64,000 nt of DNA, from contig CM069612.1 of assembly GCA_035771175.1 (NCBI GenBank), positions 23,604,987 to 23,668,986 on the forward strand. The letters run 5' to 3'. This stretch comes from Paratinospora sagittata (taxonomy: Eukaryota > Streptophyta > Magnoliopsida > Ranunculales > Menispermaceae). The notes under the pieces are model-generated. The model was not told the origin of the DNA. It was given only the letters and a program-made list of their open reading frames with translations, and did no database searches. Positions 21,929 through 33,410 of the stretch are shown one piece after another (position 1 is the first letter of the stretch; every line of letters begins with the position of its first letter). Made by a program: the position numbers and the translations under genes.

Positions 21929-24900
21929 TTTTCATGTAGTTGGGAAAAGTCTTTGTTGAGTTGAGTTTAATATGTATAAAGTTTCTCATGTAGAGAGTGG
22001 ATCTGCTTCTACCCCCACAAAAGAAGATCACATTTCAACAGCAGTTCGATCATCTCTTTCTTCCAAGGTTTGTTATTGTCACTGTATAGTCATATTACAG
22101 CTTATAATCATGGCGAAACCTGTTCTCTACATATAAGGGTAGGAGTTTTCCCATCCGTTGGTCCCAGATAGGCATCTCTTGTCTCAAATGTTGACCTCTT
22201 TTCTCATGGTCACATAACCAGGGGGAGAACTTGCAATTTATTCTCAATATGACCCAAGAATTGCAGTTGTCGGAGATTGTGATTGTTCAGTCAGAGGTTG
22301 ATTTTCAGCATTGGAGCAGGGATTTGCTGAGTGGGATCATTGCAGCGCACCCAGCACATGACTAAAACTGGCTGTGTTCCCTTCTATGGTCCACCAATGG
22401 GGAGCTTAGATTTCTTCAATTGCATATATTTGGCATGTTTGACATTATTTGTTATTTATCTCTGTCAGGAACTTTCTTTGAGTGGATTGGGCTTGTGCGC
22501 TGTGCCTTCTGTAGTGTGGGAATCAGGAGAATTATTGAAAGTTGATCTTTCTAGGAACTCAATTCAAGAGCTACCACATGAGCTTTCCTCATGTGCTTCT
22601 CTGCAGGTAATTTCCTTCGTTTCATTTCCTTTTATCATAAAAATATAATGAACAGGGAAACATAAGAAGGTTGGGGAATTAAACTAGTGATGACGTTTGG
22701 CAATCAGTACAGGAAAAAAATAACAGCAAAACTCAATTCTTGTGTTTGCTGATGGAAAAATGAGGGGTGGCTTGAGATCTTTATTTCTTTCTTGTTTGGA
22801 ACTCACCACTTATTGACTATTGCATTCTACCCTTTAAAAACTTTGTTCTTAAAACTCACAATGTCTAATGTACAATTTACAAATATAACCATGGAAGGCA
22901 ACCTTTCCCAAGAGTGGTGCTATGGGATTGTGCACTTTTATCTGAAATTTTTGTGGCTAAAATAACATTTATTTTATTCTCATCAAATTTGTAGCTGCTT
23001 CTTGGCTCCTTCTTGAAAAGTCCTTTAGTGGTTTTTTTCTTTCCTCTTTGCTCTAGTGTTACTCGAGGACCTCTTGTCCTCTTTTTGTACTGTTCCATAT
23101 ATTTTTAATGAATTGGCTTCTTTCTTATCCAAGAAAAAAAGTCAATCGGTTTGTTGTCTTTCATTCTTGGAATTAATGTGTGGCATCCATTTTCCGGAGG
23201 CTTTTTAACATTTTGACTTGTGAATAGGGACCGCATCTGTATTTGAACATGTCTGCTTTTATCTCAACATTTGTTTAAAATTTGCAGGCTTTGATTTTAT
23301 CAGGCAATAGGATAGGAGAATGGCCAGGTTCAATTTTAAGATCACTTACTGATCTTCTGTGTTTGAAGCTGGACAATAATCACCTTGCTCAGGTACATTG
23401 CATATGATTTTAGAATCTTCCTTCTATTATCCAAGTTTTATTGAGACGTACTGCCTGAGAAATTCAATACTGGCATTGCTTCTTTTTAAGCCTTTGGTCT
23501 TAGTTTGAGGATCCGACCTTAAGATATTTGAATGGTTTTAATGAACTACACACTTACCACACATCTTTGGAATTTCAGAAGTTTGCTCAAGTTTGATCTT
23601 AGCTGAGTTGACTTGGTTAAGGCACAGGGTTCTAATTGCATAACATATACCTTTATCAGCATATTTGTAGAACCATCAATGACTTTGGAAATGAATTGAG
23701 AACCCTAACACTTAGAGCAATTAAAAAGCTCTTCTAGATTAACTACTATAAATTAGGTGGAGTCAATTTAAAACAAGGCATCAGAAAGTAAACCGAAAAC
23801 CAAAATTTATTGTACTTCATGATTTTTGCTTGATCTTGGTGCTTTCATTGCTGCGCTTACTCTGACTATCTTTGTCTACTGAAACTTGCAGATTCCATCA
23901 GATGGGTTTGAAGGTCTCTCTAAACTCCAGATACTGGATTTGAGTGGTAATTTAGGATCATTGCCGAAACCTCCTTCACTTTCTTGCTTGCAGCAGTTGC
24001 GGGAGCTTTACTTGAGGTCTGAATCTACCAGAGATCAGTATCTTTGCTACTTTTTTTCTTGTATAATTTTACTCTACATGAAAGCTCATTTTGAATTTTG
24101 ATTCTACACTCTACAGAAGGATGCAGCTACATGAAGTTCCTTCAGATATACTGAACCTAAAGAAGCTGCAAATTCTTGACTTGGGCCAAAATTCCCTTGT
24201 ATCAATACCAGAGGTAAAATATATCCCAAATATAACAACGAGATTGTGATGGCAACTGAAAGCAAAAAAACTTATTTTCTCATAATGACTTGCAGGAACT
24301 TGGGAATCTCAGTTCTCTCACCGAGCTTGATCTGACTGATAACAACATTGCAGCACTTCCTCCACAGCTGGTCAGGATGCACACTTATTTGCCTTTAAGT
24401 TTTGTTACAATTCAGAATTTCAGAGGATGTTAATGATTTAGGTTTTTTATGACTTGATGCTGAATTAAAGTTCTAGAATAGTCTGTCATTGAAATATTGC
24501 GAATGTTCTTGAAGGGGTGTCGCGCTAAACTGCTAATCATCATGTTTGATTTTAGCATTTTACACATTTCTCTATTATAAAAGCAGAAGCTTTCTTGTGC
24601 AGGGTCTACTGGAATCAAGCCTGCAGGCCTTGAGACTTGATGGGAACCCATTGAGAAGGTATGCAATTATTTTTCACTTTCACAGTTTTATATTATTTTC
24701 AAGAAACAACAAGCTTGCCTTTTCTTCCCTCAGTTTTACCTTTTTTATTTTCTCCTCTTATATGATATGATTATTTCAATAATGGATAGACATTCCAGTG
24801 TTGAATAATATGTATTTTCTACTTGGAAATTTATCTGCTCTTTACTTAAATGATATGCTTTTTTTTTTTTTTTTATAACCGTGATATCCATCCCTATCGT

Positions 24901-25072
24901 CCGACTAATCTACGGGGCCACGTACCGACTGGGCACGGGGAAACTTCATATTAGTTTTACAAGCTGACATAATTCACACTTGAAACTCTTTTGCAGCATC
25001 CGGCGGGTTATTTTGGATCGAGGGACCAAAGCTGTTTTGAAATATTTGAAAGAAAAGATCCCAGAACCCTAG
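15371..25072 (+). CDS. LRRC40-like intracellular leucine-rich-repeat protein, 21 exons
   Basis: Complete gene for 585 residues, close to the length I recall for Arabidopsis At3g15410, the plant relative of animal LRRC40. Exons: 15371-15435, 16390-16453, 16566-16702, 16807-16893, 17565-17640, 19920-19994, 20115-20184, 20279-20356, 20451-20511, 20606-20684, 20887-20977, 21481-21541, 21625-21692, 21994-22067, 22469-22606, 23288-23392, 23892-24016, 24117-24213, 24296-24370, 24603-24658, 24997-25072. All junctions are GT-AG and in phase. The product starts [20 protein letters not shown] and ends [11 protein letters not shown]. It has many repeats of the L..L.L..N.L..LP type (e.g. [15 protein letters not shown]), a linker with [20 protein letters not shown], then a second LRR block ([20 protein letters not shown] onward). 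No signal peptide or membrane segment, so intracellular. Its biochemical role is not established. Exons 16-21 and part of exon 15 are duplicated in the right palindrome arm. Confidence 0.9.
15730..16225 (+). repeat. Intronic minisatellite, about six copies of 91-98 bp
   Basis: Within intron 1 of the LRR gene. The motif AAGTAAGAAGCAGGAAAAAG recurs near 15733, 15829, 15921, 16012, 16110 and 16203 with small changes, each followed by 'TTCTTAACTT..TGATATAT' and 'TTTCTCCTCCTAATTGTAGT'. Confidence 0.8.
18686..19040. mobile_element. MITE-like element in LRR gene intron 5
   Basis: A 355-bp element with 20-bp terminal inverted repeats differing at two positions: CCATAGTTGTTAGAATCATG on the left and the complement of CCATTGTTGTCAGAATCATG on the right. 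No coding capacity. The inside has repeated 'GAATCGATTCTTAAATCG' and 'GAATTGG' like motifs. Target duplication not obvious. It sits in the largest intron (17641-19919). Confidence 0.6.
19055..19210 (+). repeat. SINE-like fragment in LRR gene intron 5
   Basis: Sequence 'ACCTCAAGGGGTTGGTATGA' resembles a degenerate A box and is followed by 'GACCTCAGTCCAAATC' in B-box position, then 'GGGACGATTGCACATGCC'. No poly(A) tract. Weak call. Confidence 0.35.
21895..21924. repeat. (TA)n microsatellite
   Basis: About 30 bp of alternating TA in LRR gene intron 13. Confidence 0.8.
24868..24960 (-). repeat. SINE 3' tail (antisense) in LRR gene intron 20
   Basis: Poly(T) followed by 'ATAACCGTGATATCCATCCC' and 'CGTACCGACTGGGCACGGGG': the reverse of a SINE tail with poly(A). 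The same piece is mirrored at 33523-33615 in the right arm, so it predates the palindrome or was copied with it. Confidence 0.5.
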
Positions 25073-26692
25073 TTGAGCCACAGGTTCCTTTGATTATTTT
25101 CTTTCTTTATTGTTTTCCTTGTCTTCCTTGTATGGCTTTTAAGGTATTTGGATGTGTGTATTATTTTGAAGTATATGGTGCTATTGCTAGGAATCGATAC
25201 CTTGTTTTGGTTGATGACTCGTGTCGAAAGTTGTATAAGGTTTGTTATTTAATTTTGTACCAATATGTGAATTGAAAACAGGAAAGAATGTTCAAATTCT
25301 TTAATAGACAATTGACCCTGTAGGAAAGAACTGAATTATGAGTGCATCCTCCCAACAGAAGTCAAAATCCCAAACATTACTCGAAAATTCATTTAAATTT
25401 AATCATTCAAGTGTATTAAAGGTAATTTGGGTTTATAGAGTTACCAAATGCGACTTAAGGTTACATAGTAAACCTTAAACCTGCCCTTTTAACATATATA
25501 TAACACGACCAAAAAAAAAAAAAAAACAAACAGTAGCCATGACAAAAAATTGATTATAAATTGTTTAACAATAACTAGGGCATTAGTGAAGGGTCTATTT
25601 ATTATGTAGTCCATGTTAATAACATACTAAGCATCAATTTTACTCTAGGACCTCTACTACGATTAGATTTTTGAGAGTACACCTTGATTATCCCCTTGTC
25701 ATCCTTATCAAATTGGTATTTCCCGAGTCTATTACTTAATACACAAAATGTACTTCAGATTAGAACTTGCTTATATATTGAATACGACAAATATAAGGGT
25801 GACCCATACTTTTACAACTAACCTGAATTTTAAAACATATTATAAACTTATAAAATCTTTTTCTAAATTTTTTTTTTTCAAGCAGTGATGTCTTACACGC
25901 ATCAACCACACATCAGTCCAGAATAAATCAAGGAATTAATCTTGCTAATCCAAGGCTCAAACATCAAAATCATTGCCTCAAACAATATCCGTCACCCCTC
26001 ATTCGAACCATTGAGCCAATGCCTTGATAGACAAATTTTTTTCTATCTAAATTCATGATTTTTTTTTTTTTTTTTATATATAATGTTAGTAGTTGGTTGA
26101 GAGGTCTTAACTTTATCATTATATCGCATTCTTAAAAGTATTAAACTCTTTCTTGACCCATTAATCTCCCTTATTCGGTAAAAGTTTTTAAATTCTAAAG
26201 TCACATCTTCACCAACGGCAACTCCTCTATGTTGGCCAATTTATGTTTCACATTCCACAAAACGTGTTCTTTTGATCAAACCACACACTCAAAACCTATT
26301 AATAATTGGGTTTATAGATTCTAACAACCATTAGAATTAGGTAAAGTAAATGCCTTTTGTACTCGTGTTGTACACTACTGATCCATGTGTAGGTTAGATT
26401 TTTTTCGAAATACGTATATCATATATGATACAAGATAATCTAAGAAGTAATGTACAAAGAGAGTTTATGTAGAATGGCCAAAGAATACAACCCATGAATC
26501 CAACTCTGCCAGAAAAATAAAAAATACATACATAGAAGCAAACAAACAAACAAAATCCCATAGAAATCCCCAAACAACTCTACAAGACAAGCAATTATTC
26601 CCAAATTTCCCCCACAGCTCTATAGGTCACAGTGCACACATATCAACAACAGACATTAAAAACAAAAAAAATGAAAAGAGAGGACCGTTTTC
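25073..26692. other. Convergent intergenic region, LRR gene to CBSX5
   Basis: Holds the 3' untranslated parts of the two convergent genes, a poly(A) run near 25510, a SINE (25875-26040), a poly(T) run near 26060 and the CBSX5 3' end. No further gene seen. Mirrored at 31789-33410. Confidence 0.6.
25875..26040 (-). repeat. tRNA-derived SINE (antisense)
   Basis: Read on the minus strand: head 'AAGGCATTGGCTCAATGGTT' then CGAATGAGGGG, a second 'GTTTGAGCCTTGGATTAGC' region in B-box position, tail 'GATGCGTGTAAGACATCACT' and a short A tract. Mirrored in sense orientation at 32443-32612 in the right arm. Confidence 0.6.
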
Positions 26693-28500
26693 TTACTTAG
26701 GTATTGCTTGAGTCTGTTCCCGGAAAACCTTCAATACGTCGGAAAATGTGACGATTCCGGCCAAACTACCGTCATCTTCAACGACCCAGACGTAGTTAAT
26801 CCGGTAAGCCAGAGCCTTCATCATCACAGCAACCAGCGAACTCTCAGGATGACAAACTATAGCCTCCGCAGTCCTCACCATTCTCGCAGAGAAGCTTCCA
26901 GATCTCCTAAACTTCCGTGATCGCGCATTGGATCGTAGCACAGAAGACGATTCCTCATCCGATGAAGAAGCGGACGAAGAAGGAATCGGAGAAGAGACCG
27001 GCAATTCACCTAATAACGCCAGCATTCCGTCCAAATTCCGATCTCTCAATCTCGATTTCACTTGCTGGAGAATGTAGTCCCGCGGACCACCGCAGTCGAT
27101 GTACGTCATGAGCTCGACGGCTGAGAGAACGGTGATCGCGGCTGCGACGGTCTCGTCGCAGCTTGCGAGCGTTAGCGGAGAGATTTCTCCGATTATCGTA
27201 CCGTCGTCGTCGATCACGGCGACAGAGATTTGGTGGATTAGAGCGCGTGAGATGGCGTCGATTGCAGAGGAAGCTGGATCGGTGTATGCGATGGATAAGA
27301 TGTCGGTGTTGATGATGCCTAGGGATTTGATGGAGAGAGCTGGGAGAGGAGAGAAGAAGCCGATGGAGCTCAGGAGGTAGCGAACTATGTCTTCTTGTGT
27401 GAGCCAGCAGAACTCTCGGCCGTTGTGGATGCTGGAGCAGATCGAAGAAGACTTTTGGGCGAGTTTTTTCTTTGGTTTGTTGATGTTGCTGCTGGTTTGG
27501 ATCGGAACTACGAGGTTCTGAACGCCTTCAAGGATGAGATTGATAGCTTCTAACAAGCTGAAACAGAGCAAGATTGATTCCAAGAAAGAGAATCAAGATC
27601 GGGATTATTTGAAAGGTGAGGCAAGCTACAGTGAGATCAAAATTATAAATATAGATTGATTATTTAATTATTTTAGCCAGGAAAGATTGGAAAGAGGCAA
27701 GGAAAAGAAAAAGGAAAAGTTCTACTTCAATTCTTTTGATCTCCTTTTGTGACTGCAAGAAAGTGAAATCACACTACAGAAGTATCTCAAAAGAAAAACT
27801 GATCATTCAACTTGAAAAGCAAATATTGGAATTATGTAGTTGGAAAAGAAGGCTTTGTTGACTTGAAAAGCAGAGGTTGGATCGCTTAACAAAACAACAG
27901 ACAAGAAAATGCGGATCAGAATCAAGAAGTTCATTCGCCATAGAAAATTCAAGGCAATGATCAGAGAAGAGCACTTGACAAGATCACATTTGAACTCCAA
28001 GACTAGAAATCACGAGCACTCTAGCAAATCCAGCACTCAAAAGTAACAGATATCTTCGAACCAATCAAAGATTCACACAAAAAGCATCATCCAAACGATA
28101 AATAACCAAATCAAACACGCAAGAATCCTCGAAACTACACAAACCTCGAATGCGGATCTAAATGCCGAACAAGTCCAGAATCCTTGGGAAGAATCACAGA
28201 AACAGGAGAACTCAGTACCGCAGAAGAAGGACAAGACAGATTCTCCTCACGGCAGAGATAACAAACGACATCGACCATACAGATCTTCCCGACGCACCTA
28301 CATTCCTCAACAACACCACCATTACTCTCCGAACACGACGACGAATGATCGCAACTCCAAACACTAACAAAGCTCTCTTCCGATTCTTTCAGAGCCGAGA
28401 TCATGTCGGCGACGGTCGCAGAGACGACGGAGAGCGACCTCAACGCCGGCTTTCCGAGACAGAGTTCCAATACATCACAACCCAATAAACTCACTGCCAT
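26693..28500 (-). CDS. CBS-domain protein CBSX5-like, left-arm copy
   Basis: Two exons: 28145-28500 and 26693-27557; GT-AG, phase 2, 406 residues. It starts MAVSLLGCDVLELCLGKPAL and ends SDVLKVFREQTQAIPK. Matches plant CBSX5 (e.g. At4g27460, about 390 residues): CBS motifs are visible in LLEAINLILEGVQNLVVPI, WLTQEDIVRYLLSSIG, QISVAVIDDDGTIIGEISP and NYVWVVEDDGSLAGIVTFSD. A serine-rich low-complexity segment (SSPIPSSSASSSDEESSS) separates the last motifs, as in the family. CBS pairs bind adenosyl ligands and CBSX proteins are thought to act as regulators; the CBSX5 partner is unknown. The other copy differs by one residue (V to L in exon 1). This copy is convergent with the LRR gene and divergent from its twin, with 1480 bp between the two ATGs. 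Confidence 0.92.
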
Positions 28501-28663
28501 GCAAGAGAAGAAGATCTCTAGGAAACCCTAGAAAAAGTTGCAGAGCAACAATGGCTTCTCAAAGAAGAAGATGAAGATGAGGCGGCAGTCGGTGGCTCAG
28601 TCGGACGATTTCGTATGGGTGTGCTGAGGAGTAGAATAGTAGTATAGGAGTTGCTCTGCTTAG

Positions 28664-28671
28664 TATTTATA
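28664..28671 (-). promoter_or_regulatory. TATA box of left CBSX5
   Basis: TATAAATA on the minus strand, about 164 bp upstream of the ATG, in the context GCTATAAATACTAAGCAGAG. Mirrored exactly at 29803-29810. Confidence 0.7.
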
Positions 28672-28964
28672 GCGTGTTGCAGGTGTGGTTATGAAAGCAG
28701 GTGTGGGCCCATGACAAAGATTTTATTGTTAGGGGTAATTTTCATAAAAATATATATTTTTTCTTTTAAAAAATCTGATTTAGATTTGAGTCATTAATTT
28801 TTTAATTTATTGTTCTAGAAATAAATGGAGATAGAGATGTTATTTATTTTTTATAGTTGTTTTGTAAATGCATAGAATTTTTGCCCATGAAAATTAAGTT
28901 TAAATTTATGGTGTCTTAAATTAAATGTTAAGTCTAACTTCAAAAGAAAATACTTTAGAAATAC

Positions 28965-29065
28965 ACATGACAAATATATTTTATTGACATTACTTTGAAT
29001 CATGCATTAACACGAGGCGATCCAATAACTCTTAGTGGCAATATTAACAAAATATATTTGTCAAG
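28965..29065. repeat. Hairpin MITE, best-preserved copy
   Basis: About 100 bp: left end GACAAATATATTTTATTGAC and right end its near-complement (TTAACAAAATATATTTGTC), with 'GAATCATGCATTAACACGAG' at the centre. Both palindrome arms carry it. The right-arm copy (about 29375-29480) keeps about 22 bp lost here, including 'CTTTAAAAGTTGTTAGATCG' on the complementary strand. Confidence 0.65.
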
Positions 29066-29206
29066 TGTGTTAGTTAGACATTACTCGAAAAAAAAAAAAA
29101 AAAGTATAGGAGACCTCTTTAAATTGGGCTAAAATAGAAAAGAAATGATCAGGGTGTCTAACCATTTGCTTTCTGCTAACATTTGACAAATTTAAAATAA
29201 TTAGAG

Positions 29207-29226
29207 AAGTGAAATGATCACGGTGT
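29207..29226. other. Palindrome centre (20-bp spacer)
   Basis: The arms end at ATAATTAGAG (29206) and begin again at CTCTAATTAT (29227). The 20-bp spacer AAGTGAAATGATCACGGTGT is itself a near-copy, in direct orientation, of left-arm sequence about 65 bp away (AAGAAATGATCAGGGTGTCT near 29139-29159), as expected from template switching when the inverted repeat formed. Confidence 0.8.
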
Positions 29227-29802
29227 CTCTAATTATTTTAAATTTGTCAAATGTTAGCAGAAAGCAAATGGCTAGACACCCTGAACATTTCACTTCTATT
29301 TTAGCCCAATTTAAAGAGGTCTCTTAAACTATTTTTTTTTTCGAGTAATGTCTAACTAACACACTTGACAAATGTATTTTGTTAACATTGCCACTGAGAG
29401 TTATTGGATCGCCTCGTGTTAATGCACGATTCAAGACGATCTAACAACTTTTAAAGACAATGTCAATAAAATATATTTGTCATGTGTATTTCTAAAGTAT
29501 TTCTTTTCAAGCTGGACATAACATTTAATTTAAGACACCATAAATTTAAACTTGATTTTCATGGGCAAAAATTCTATGCATTTACAAAACACCTATAAAA
29601 AATAAATAACATCTCTATCTCCATTTATTTCTAGAACAATAAATTAAAAAATTAATGACTCAAATCTAAACCAGATTTTTTAAAAGAAAAAATATATATT
29701 TTTATAAAAATTACCTAATTATGGGCTTGGCGTTAGGTTCCCTAACAATAAAATCTTTGTCATGGGCTCACACCTGCTTTCATAACCACACCTGCAACAC
29801 GC

Positions 29803-29810
29803 TATAAATA
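29803..29810 (+). promoter_or_regulatory. TATA box of right CBSX5
   Basis: TATAAATA in CACGCTATAAATACTAAGCA, about 170 bp before the ATG, mirroring the left copy. Confidence 0.7.
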
Positions 29811-29980
29811 CTAAGCAGAGCAACTCCTATACTGCTACTCTACTCCTCAGCCACGCCTATACGAAATCGTCCGACTGAGCCACCGACTGCCACCTCATCT
29901 TCATCTTCATCTTCTTCTTTGAGAAGCCATTGTTGTTCTGCAACTTTTTCTAGGGTTTCCTAGAGATCTTATTCTCTTGC

Positions 29981-31788
29981 ATGGCAGTGAGTTTATTGGG
30001 TTGTGATGTATTGGAACTCTGTCTCGGAAAGCCGGCGTTGAGGTCGCTCTCCGTCCTCTCTGCGACCGTCGCCGACATGATCTCGGCTCTGAAAGAATCG
30101 GAAGAGAGCTTTGTTAGTGTTTGGAGTTGCGATCATTCGTCGTCGTGTTCGGAGAGTAATGGTGGTGTTGTTGAGGAATGTAGGTGCGTCGGGAAGATCT
30201 GTATGGTCGATGTCGTTTGTTATCTCTGCCGTGAGGAGAATCTGTCTTGTCCTTCTTCTGCGGTACTGAGTTCTCCTGTTTCTGTGATTCTTCCCAAGGA
30301 TTCTGGACTTGTTCGGCATTTAGATCCGCATTCGAGGTTTGTGTAGTTTCGAGGATTCTTGCGTGTTTGATTTGGTTATTTATCGTTTGGATGATGCTTT
30401 TTGTGTGAATCTTTGATTGGTTCGAAGATATCTGTTACTTTTGAGTGCTGGATTTGCTAGAGTGCTCGTGATTTCTAGTCTTGGAGTTCAAATGTGATCT
30501 TGTCAAGTGCTCTTCTCTGATCATTGCCTTGAATTTTCTATGGCGAATGAACTTCTTGATTCTGATCCGCATTTTCTTGTCTGTTGTTTTGTTAAGCGAT
30601 CCAACCTCTGCTTTTCAAGTCAACAAAGCCTTCTTTTCCAACTACATAATTCCAATATTTGCTTTTCAAGTTGAATGATCAGTTTTTCTTTTGAGATACT
30701 TCTGTAGTGTGATTTCACTTTCTTGCAGTCACAAAAGGAGATCAAAAGAATTGAAGTAGAACTTTTCCTTTTTCTTTTCCTTGCCTCTTTCCAATCTTTC
30801 CTGGCTAAAATAATTAAATAATCAATCTATATTTATAATTTTGATCTCACTGTAGCTTGCCTCACCTTTCAAATAATCCCGATCTTGATTCTCTTTCTTG
30901 GAATCAATCTTGCTCTGTTTCAGCTTGTTAGAAGCTATCAATCTCATCCTTGAAGGCGTTCAGAACCTCGTAGTTCCGATCCAAACCAGCAGCAACATCA
31001 ACAAACCAAAGAAAAAACTCGCCCAAAAGTCTTCTTCGATCTGCTCCAGCATCCACAACGGCCGAGAGTTCTGCTGGCTCACACAAGAAGACATAGTTCG
31101 CTACCTCCTGAGCTCCATCGGCTTCTTCTCTCCTCTCCCAGCTCTCTCCATCAAATCCCTAGGCATCATCAACACCGACATCTTATCCATCGCATACACC
31201 GATCCAGCTTCCTCTGCAATCGACGCCATCTCACGCGCTCTAATCCACCAAATCTCTGTCGCCGTGATCGACGACGACGGTACGATAATCGGAGAAATCT
31301 CTCCGCTAACGCTCGCAAGCTGCGACGAGACCGTCGCAGCCGCGATCACCGTTCTCTCAGCCGTCGAGCTCATGACGTACATCGACTGCGGTGGTCCGCG
31401 GGACTACATTCTCCAGCAAGTGAAATCGAGATTGAGAGATCGGAATTTGGACGGAATGCTGGCGTTATTAGGTGAATTGCCGGTCTCTTCTCCGATTCCT
31501 TCTTCGTCCGCTTCTTCATCGGATGAGGAATCGTCTTCTGTGCTACGATCCAATGCGCGATCACGGAAGTTTAGGAGATCTGGAAGCTTCTCTGCGAGAA
31601 TGGTGAGGACTGCGGAGGCTATAGTTTGTCATCCTGAGAGTTCGCTGGTTGCTGTGATGATGAAGGCTCTGGCTTACCGGATTAACTACGTCTGGGTCGT
31701 TGAAGATGACGGTAGTTTGGCCGGAATCGTCACATTTTCCGACGTATTGAAGGTTTTCCGGGAACAGACTCAAGCAATACCTAAGTAA
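29981..31788 (+). CDS. CBS-domain protein CBSX5-like, right-arm copy
   Basis: Exons 29981-30336 and 30924-31788, same structure and length (406 residues) as the left copy; the intron is also virtually identical. The only residue change noticed is L for V in LRSLSVLSATVADM. All CBS motifs, the serine-rich linker and the stop are intact, so nothing in the sequence marks this copy as a pseudogene. The upstream region mirrors the left copy but differs by substitutions and an insertion of about 27 bp near 29715-29745, so promoter output could differ between copies. Confidence 0.92.
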
Positions 31789-33410
31789 GAAAACGGTCCT
31801 TTCTCTTTTCATTTTTTTTGTTTTTAATGTCTGTTGTTGATATGTGTGCACTGTGACCTATAGAGCTGTGGGGGAAATTTGGGAATAATTGCTTGTCTTG
31901 TAGAGTTGTTTGGGGATTTCTATGGGATTTTGTTTGTTTGTTTGCTTCTATGTATGTATTTTTTATTTTTCTGGCAGAGTTGGATTCATGGGTTGTATTC
32001 TTTGGCCATTCTACATAAACTCTCTTTGTACATTACTTCTTAGATTATCTTGTATCATATATGATATACGTATTTCGAAAAAAATCTAACCTACACATGG
32101 ATCAGTAGTGTACAACACGAGTACAAAAGGCATTTACTTTACCTAATTCTAATGGTTGTTAGAATCTATAAACCCAATTATTAATAGGTTTTGAGTGTGT
32201 GGTTTGATCAAAAGAACACGTTTTGTGGAATGTGAAACATAAATTGGCCAACATAGAGGAGTTGCCGTTGGTGAAGATGTGACTTTAGAATTTAAAAACT
32301 TTTACCGAATAAGGGAGATTAATGGGTCAAGAAAGAGTTTAATACTTTTAAGAATGCGATATAATGATAAAGTTAAGACCTCTCAACCAACTACTAACAT
32401 TATATATAAAAAAAAAAAAAAAAATCATGAATTTAGATAGAAAAAAATTTGTCTATCAAGGCATTGGCTCAATGGTTCGAATGAGGGGTGACGGATATTG
32501 TTTGAGGCAATGATTTTGATGTTTGAGCCTTGGATTAGCAAGATTAATTCCTTGATTTATTCTGGACTGATGTGTGGTTGATGCGTGTAAGACATCACTG
32601 CATGAAAAAAAAAAATTTAGAAAAAGATTTTATAAGTTTATAATATGTTTTAAAATTCAGGTTAGTTGTAAAAGTATGGGTCACCCTTATATTTGTCGTA
32701 TTCAATATATAAGCAAGTTCTAATCTGAAGTACATTTTGTGTATTAAGTAATAGACTCGGGAAATACCAATTTGATAAGGATGACAAGGGGATAATCAAG
32801 GTGTACTCTCAAAAATCTAATCGTAGTAGAGGTCCTAGAGTAAAATTGATGCTTAGTATGTTATTAACATGGACTACATAATAAATAGACCCTTCACTAA
32901 TGCCCTAGTTATTGTTAAACAATTTATAATCAATTTTTTGTCATGGCTACTGTTTGTTTTTTTTTTTTTTTTGGTCGTGTTATATATATGTTAAAAGGGC
33001 AGGTTTAAGGTTTACTATGTAACCTTAAGTCGCATTTGGTAACTCTATAAACCCAAATTACCTTTAATACACTTGAATGATTAAATTTAAATGAATTTTC
33101 GAGTAATGTTTGGGATTTTGACTTCTGTTGGGAGGATGCACTCATAATTCAGTTCTTTCCTACAGGGTCAATTGTCTATTAAAGAATTTGAACATTCTTT
33201 CCTGTTTTCAATTCACATATTGGTACAAAATTAAATAACAAACCTTATACAACTTTCGACACGAGTCATCAACCAAAACAAGGTATCGATTCCTAGCAAT
33301 AGCACCATATACTTCAAAATAATACACACATCCAAATACCTTAAAAGCCATACAAGGAAGACAAGGAAAACAATAAAGAAAGAAAATAATCAAAGGAACC
33401 TGTGGCTCAA
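31789..33410. other. Convergent intergenic region of the right arm
   Basis: Mirror of 25073-26692: CBSX5 3' flank, poly(A) near 32410, sense SINE at 32443-32612, poly(T) near 32960. No extra gene. Confidence 0.6.
32443..32612 (+). repeat. tRNA-derived SINE, right-arm copy
   Basis: Mirror of 25875-26040 in sense orientation: A-box-like 'GGCATTGGCTCAATGGTTCG', tail 'GATGCGTGTAAGACATCACT' and short poly(A). One substitution noticed between arms (CTTG to CATG beside the A tract). Confidence 0.6.

Larger units (their letters stand above)
22567..29206 (+). repeat. Left arm of giant palindrome (about 6.6 kb)
   Basis: This arm is repeated in inverted orientation on the right (29227-35402 and 42503-42939, split by a Copia). 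Matching coordinates add to 58483 in the LRR part and 58481 in the CBSX5 part, so the arms are almost indel-free there. The left boundary lies inside LRR gene exon 15, at AGAGCTACCACATGAGC. Contents: LRR exons 15 (part)-21, an intergenic SINE, and CBSX5 on the minus strand. By hand count the segment from about 23150 to 28500 shows only a few differences. The inner segment 28501-29206 shows roughly 3% plus indels, and the distal segment 22567-23090 about 2% plus a 70-bp indel. Confidence 0.95.

Noticed and set aside
24991..25275. Open frame of 94 residues over the last LRR exon (and its mirror at 33208-33492)
   Set aside because: A shifted frame: the correctly spliced exon 21 ends at the TAG at 25070-25072.
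26708..27380. Plus-strand frames opposite CBSX5 exon 2 (and mirror frames at 31101-31851)
   Set aside because: Antisense shadows of a conserved coding exon.
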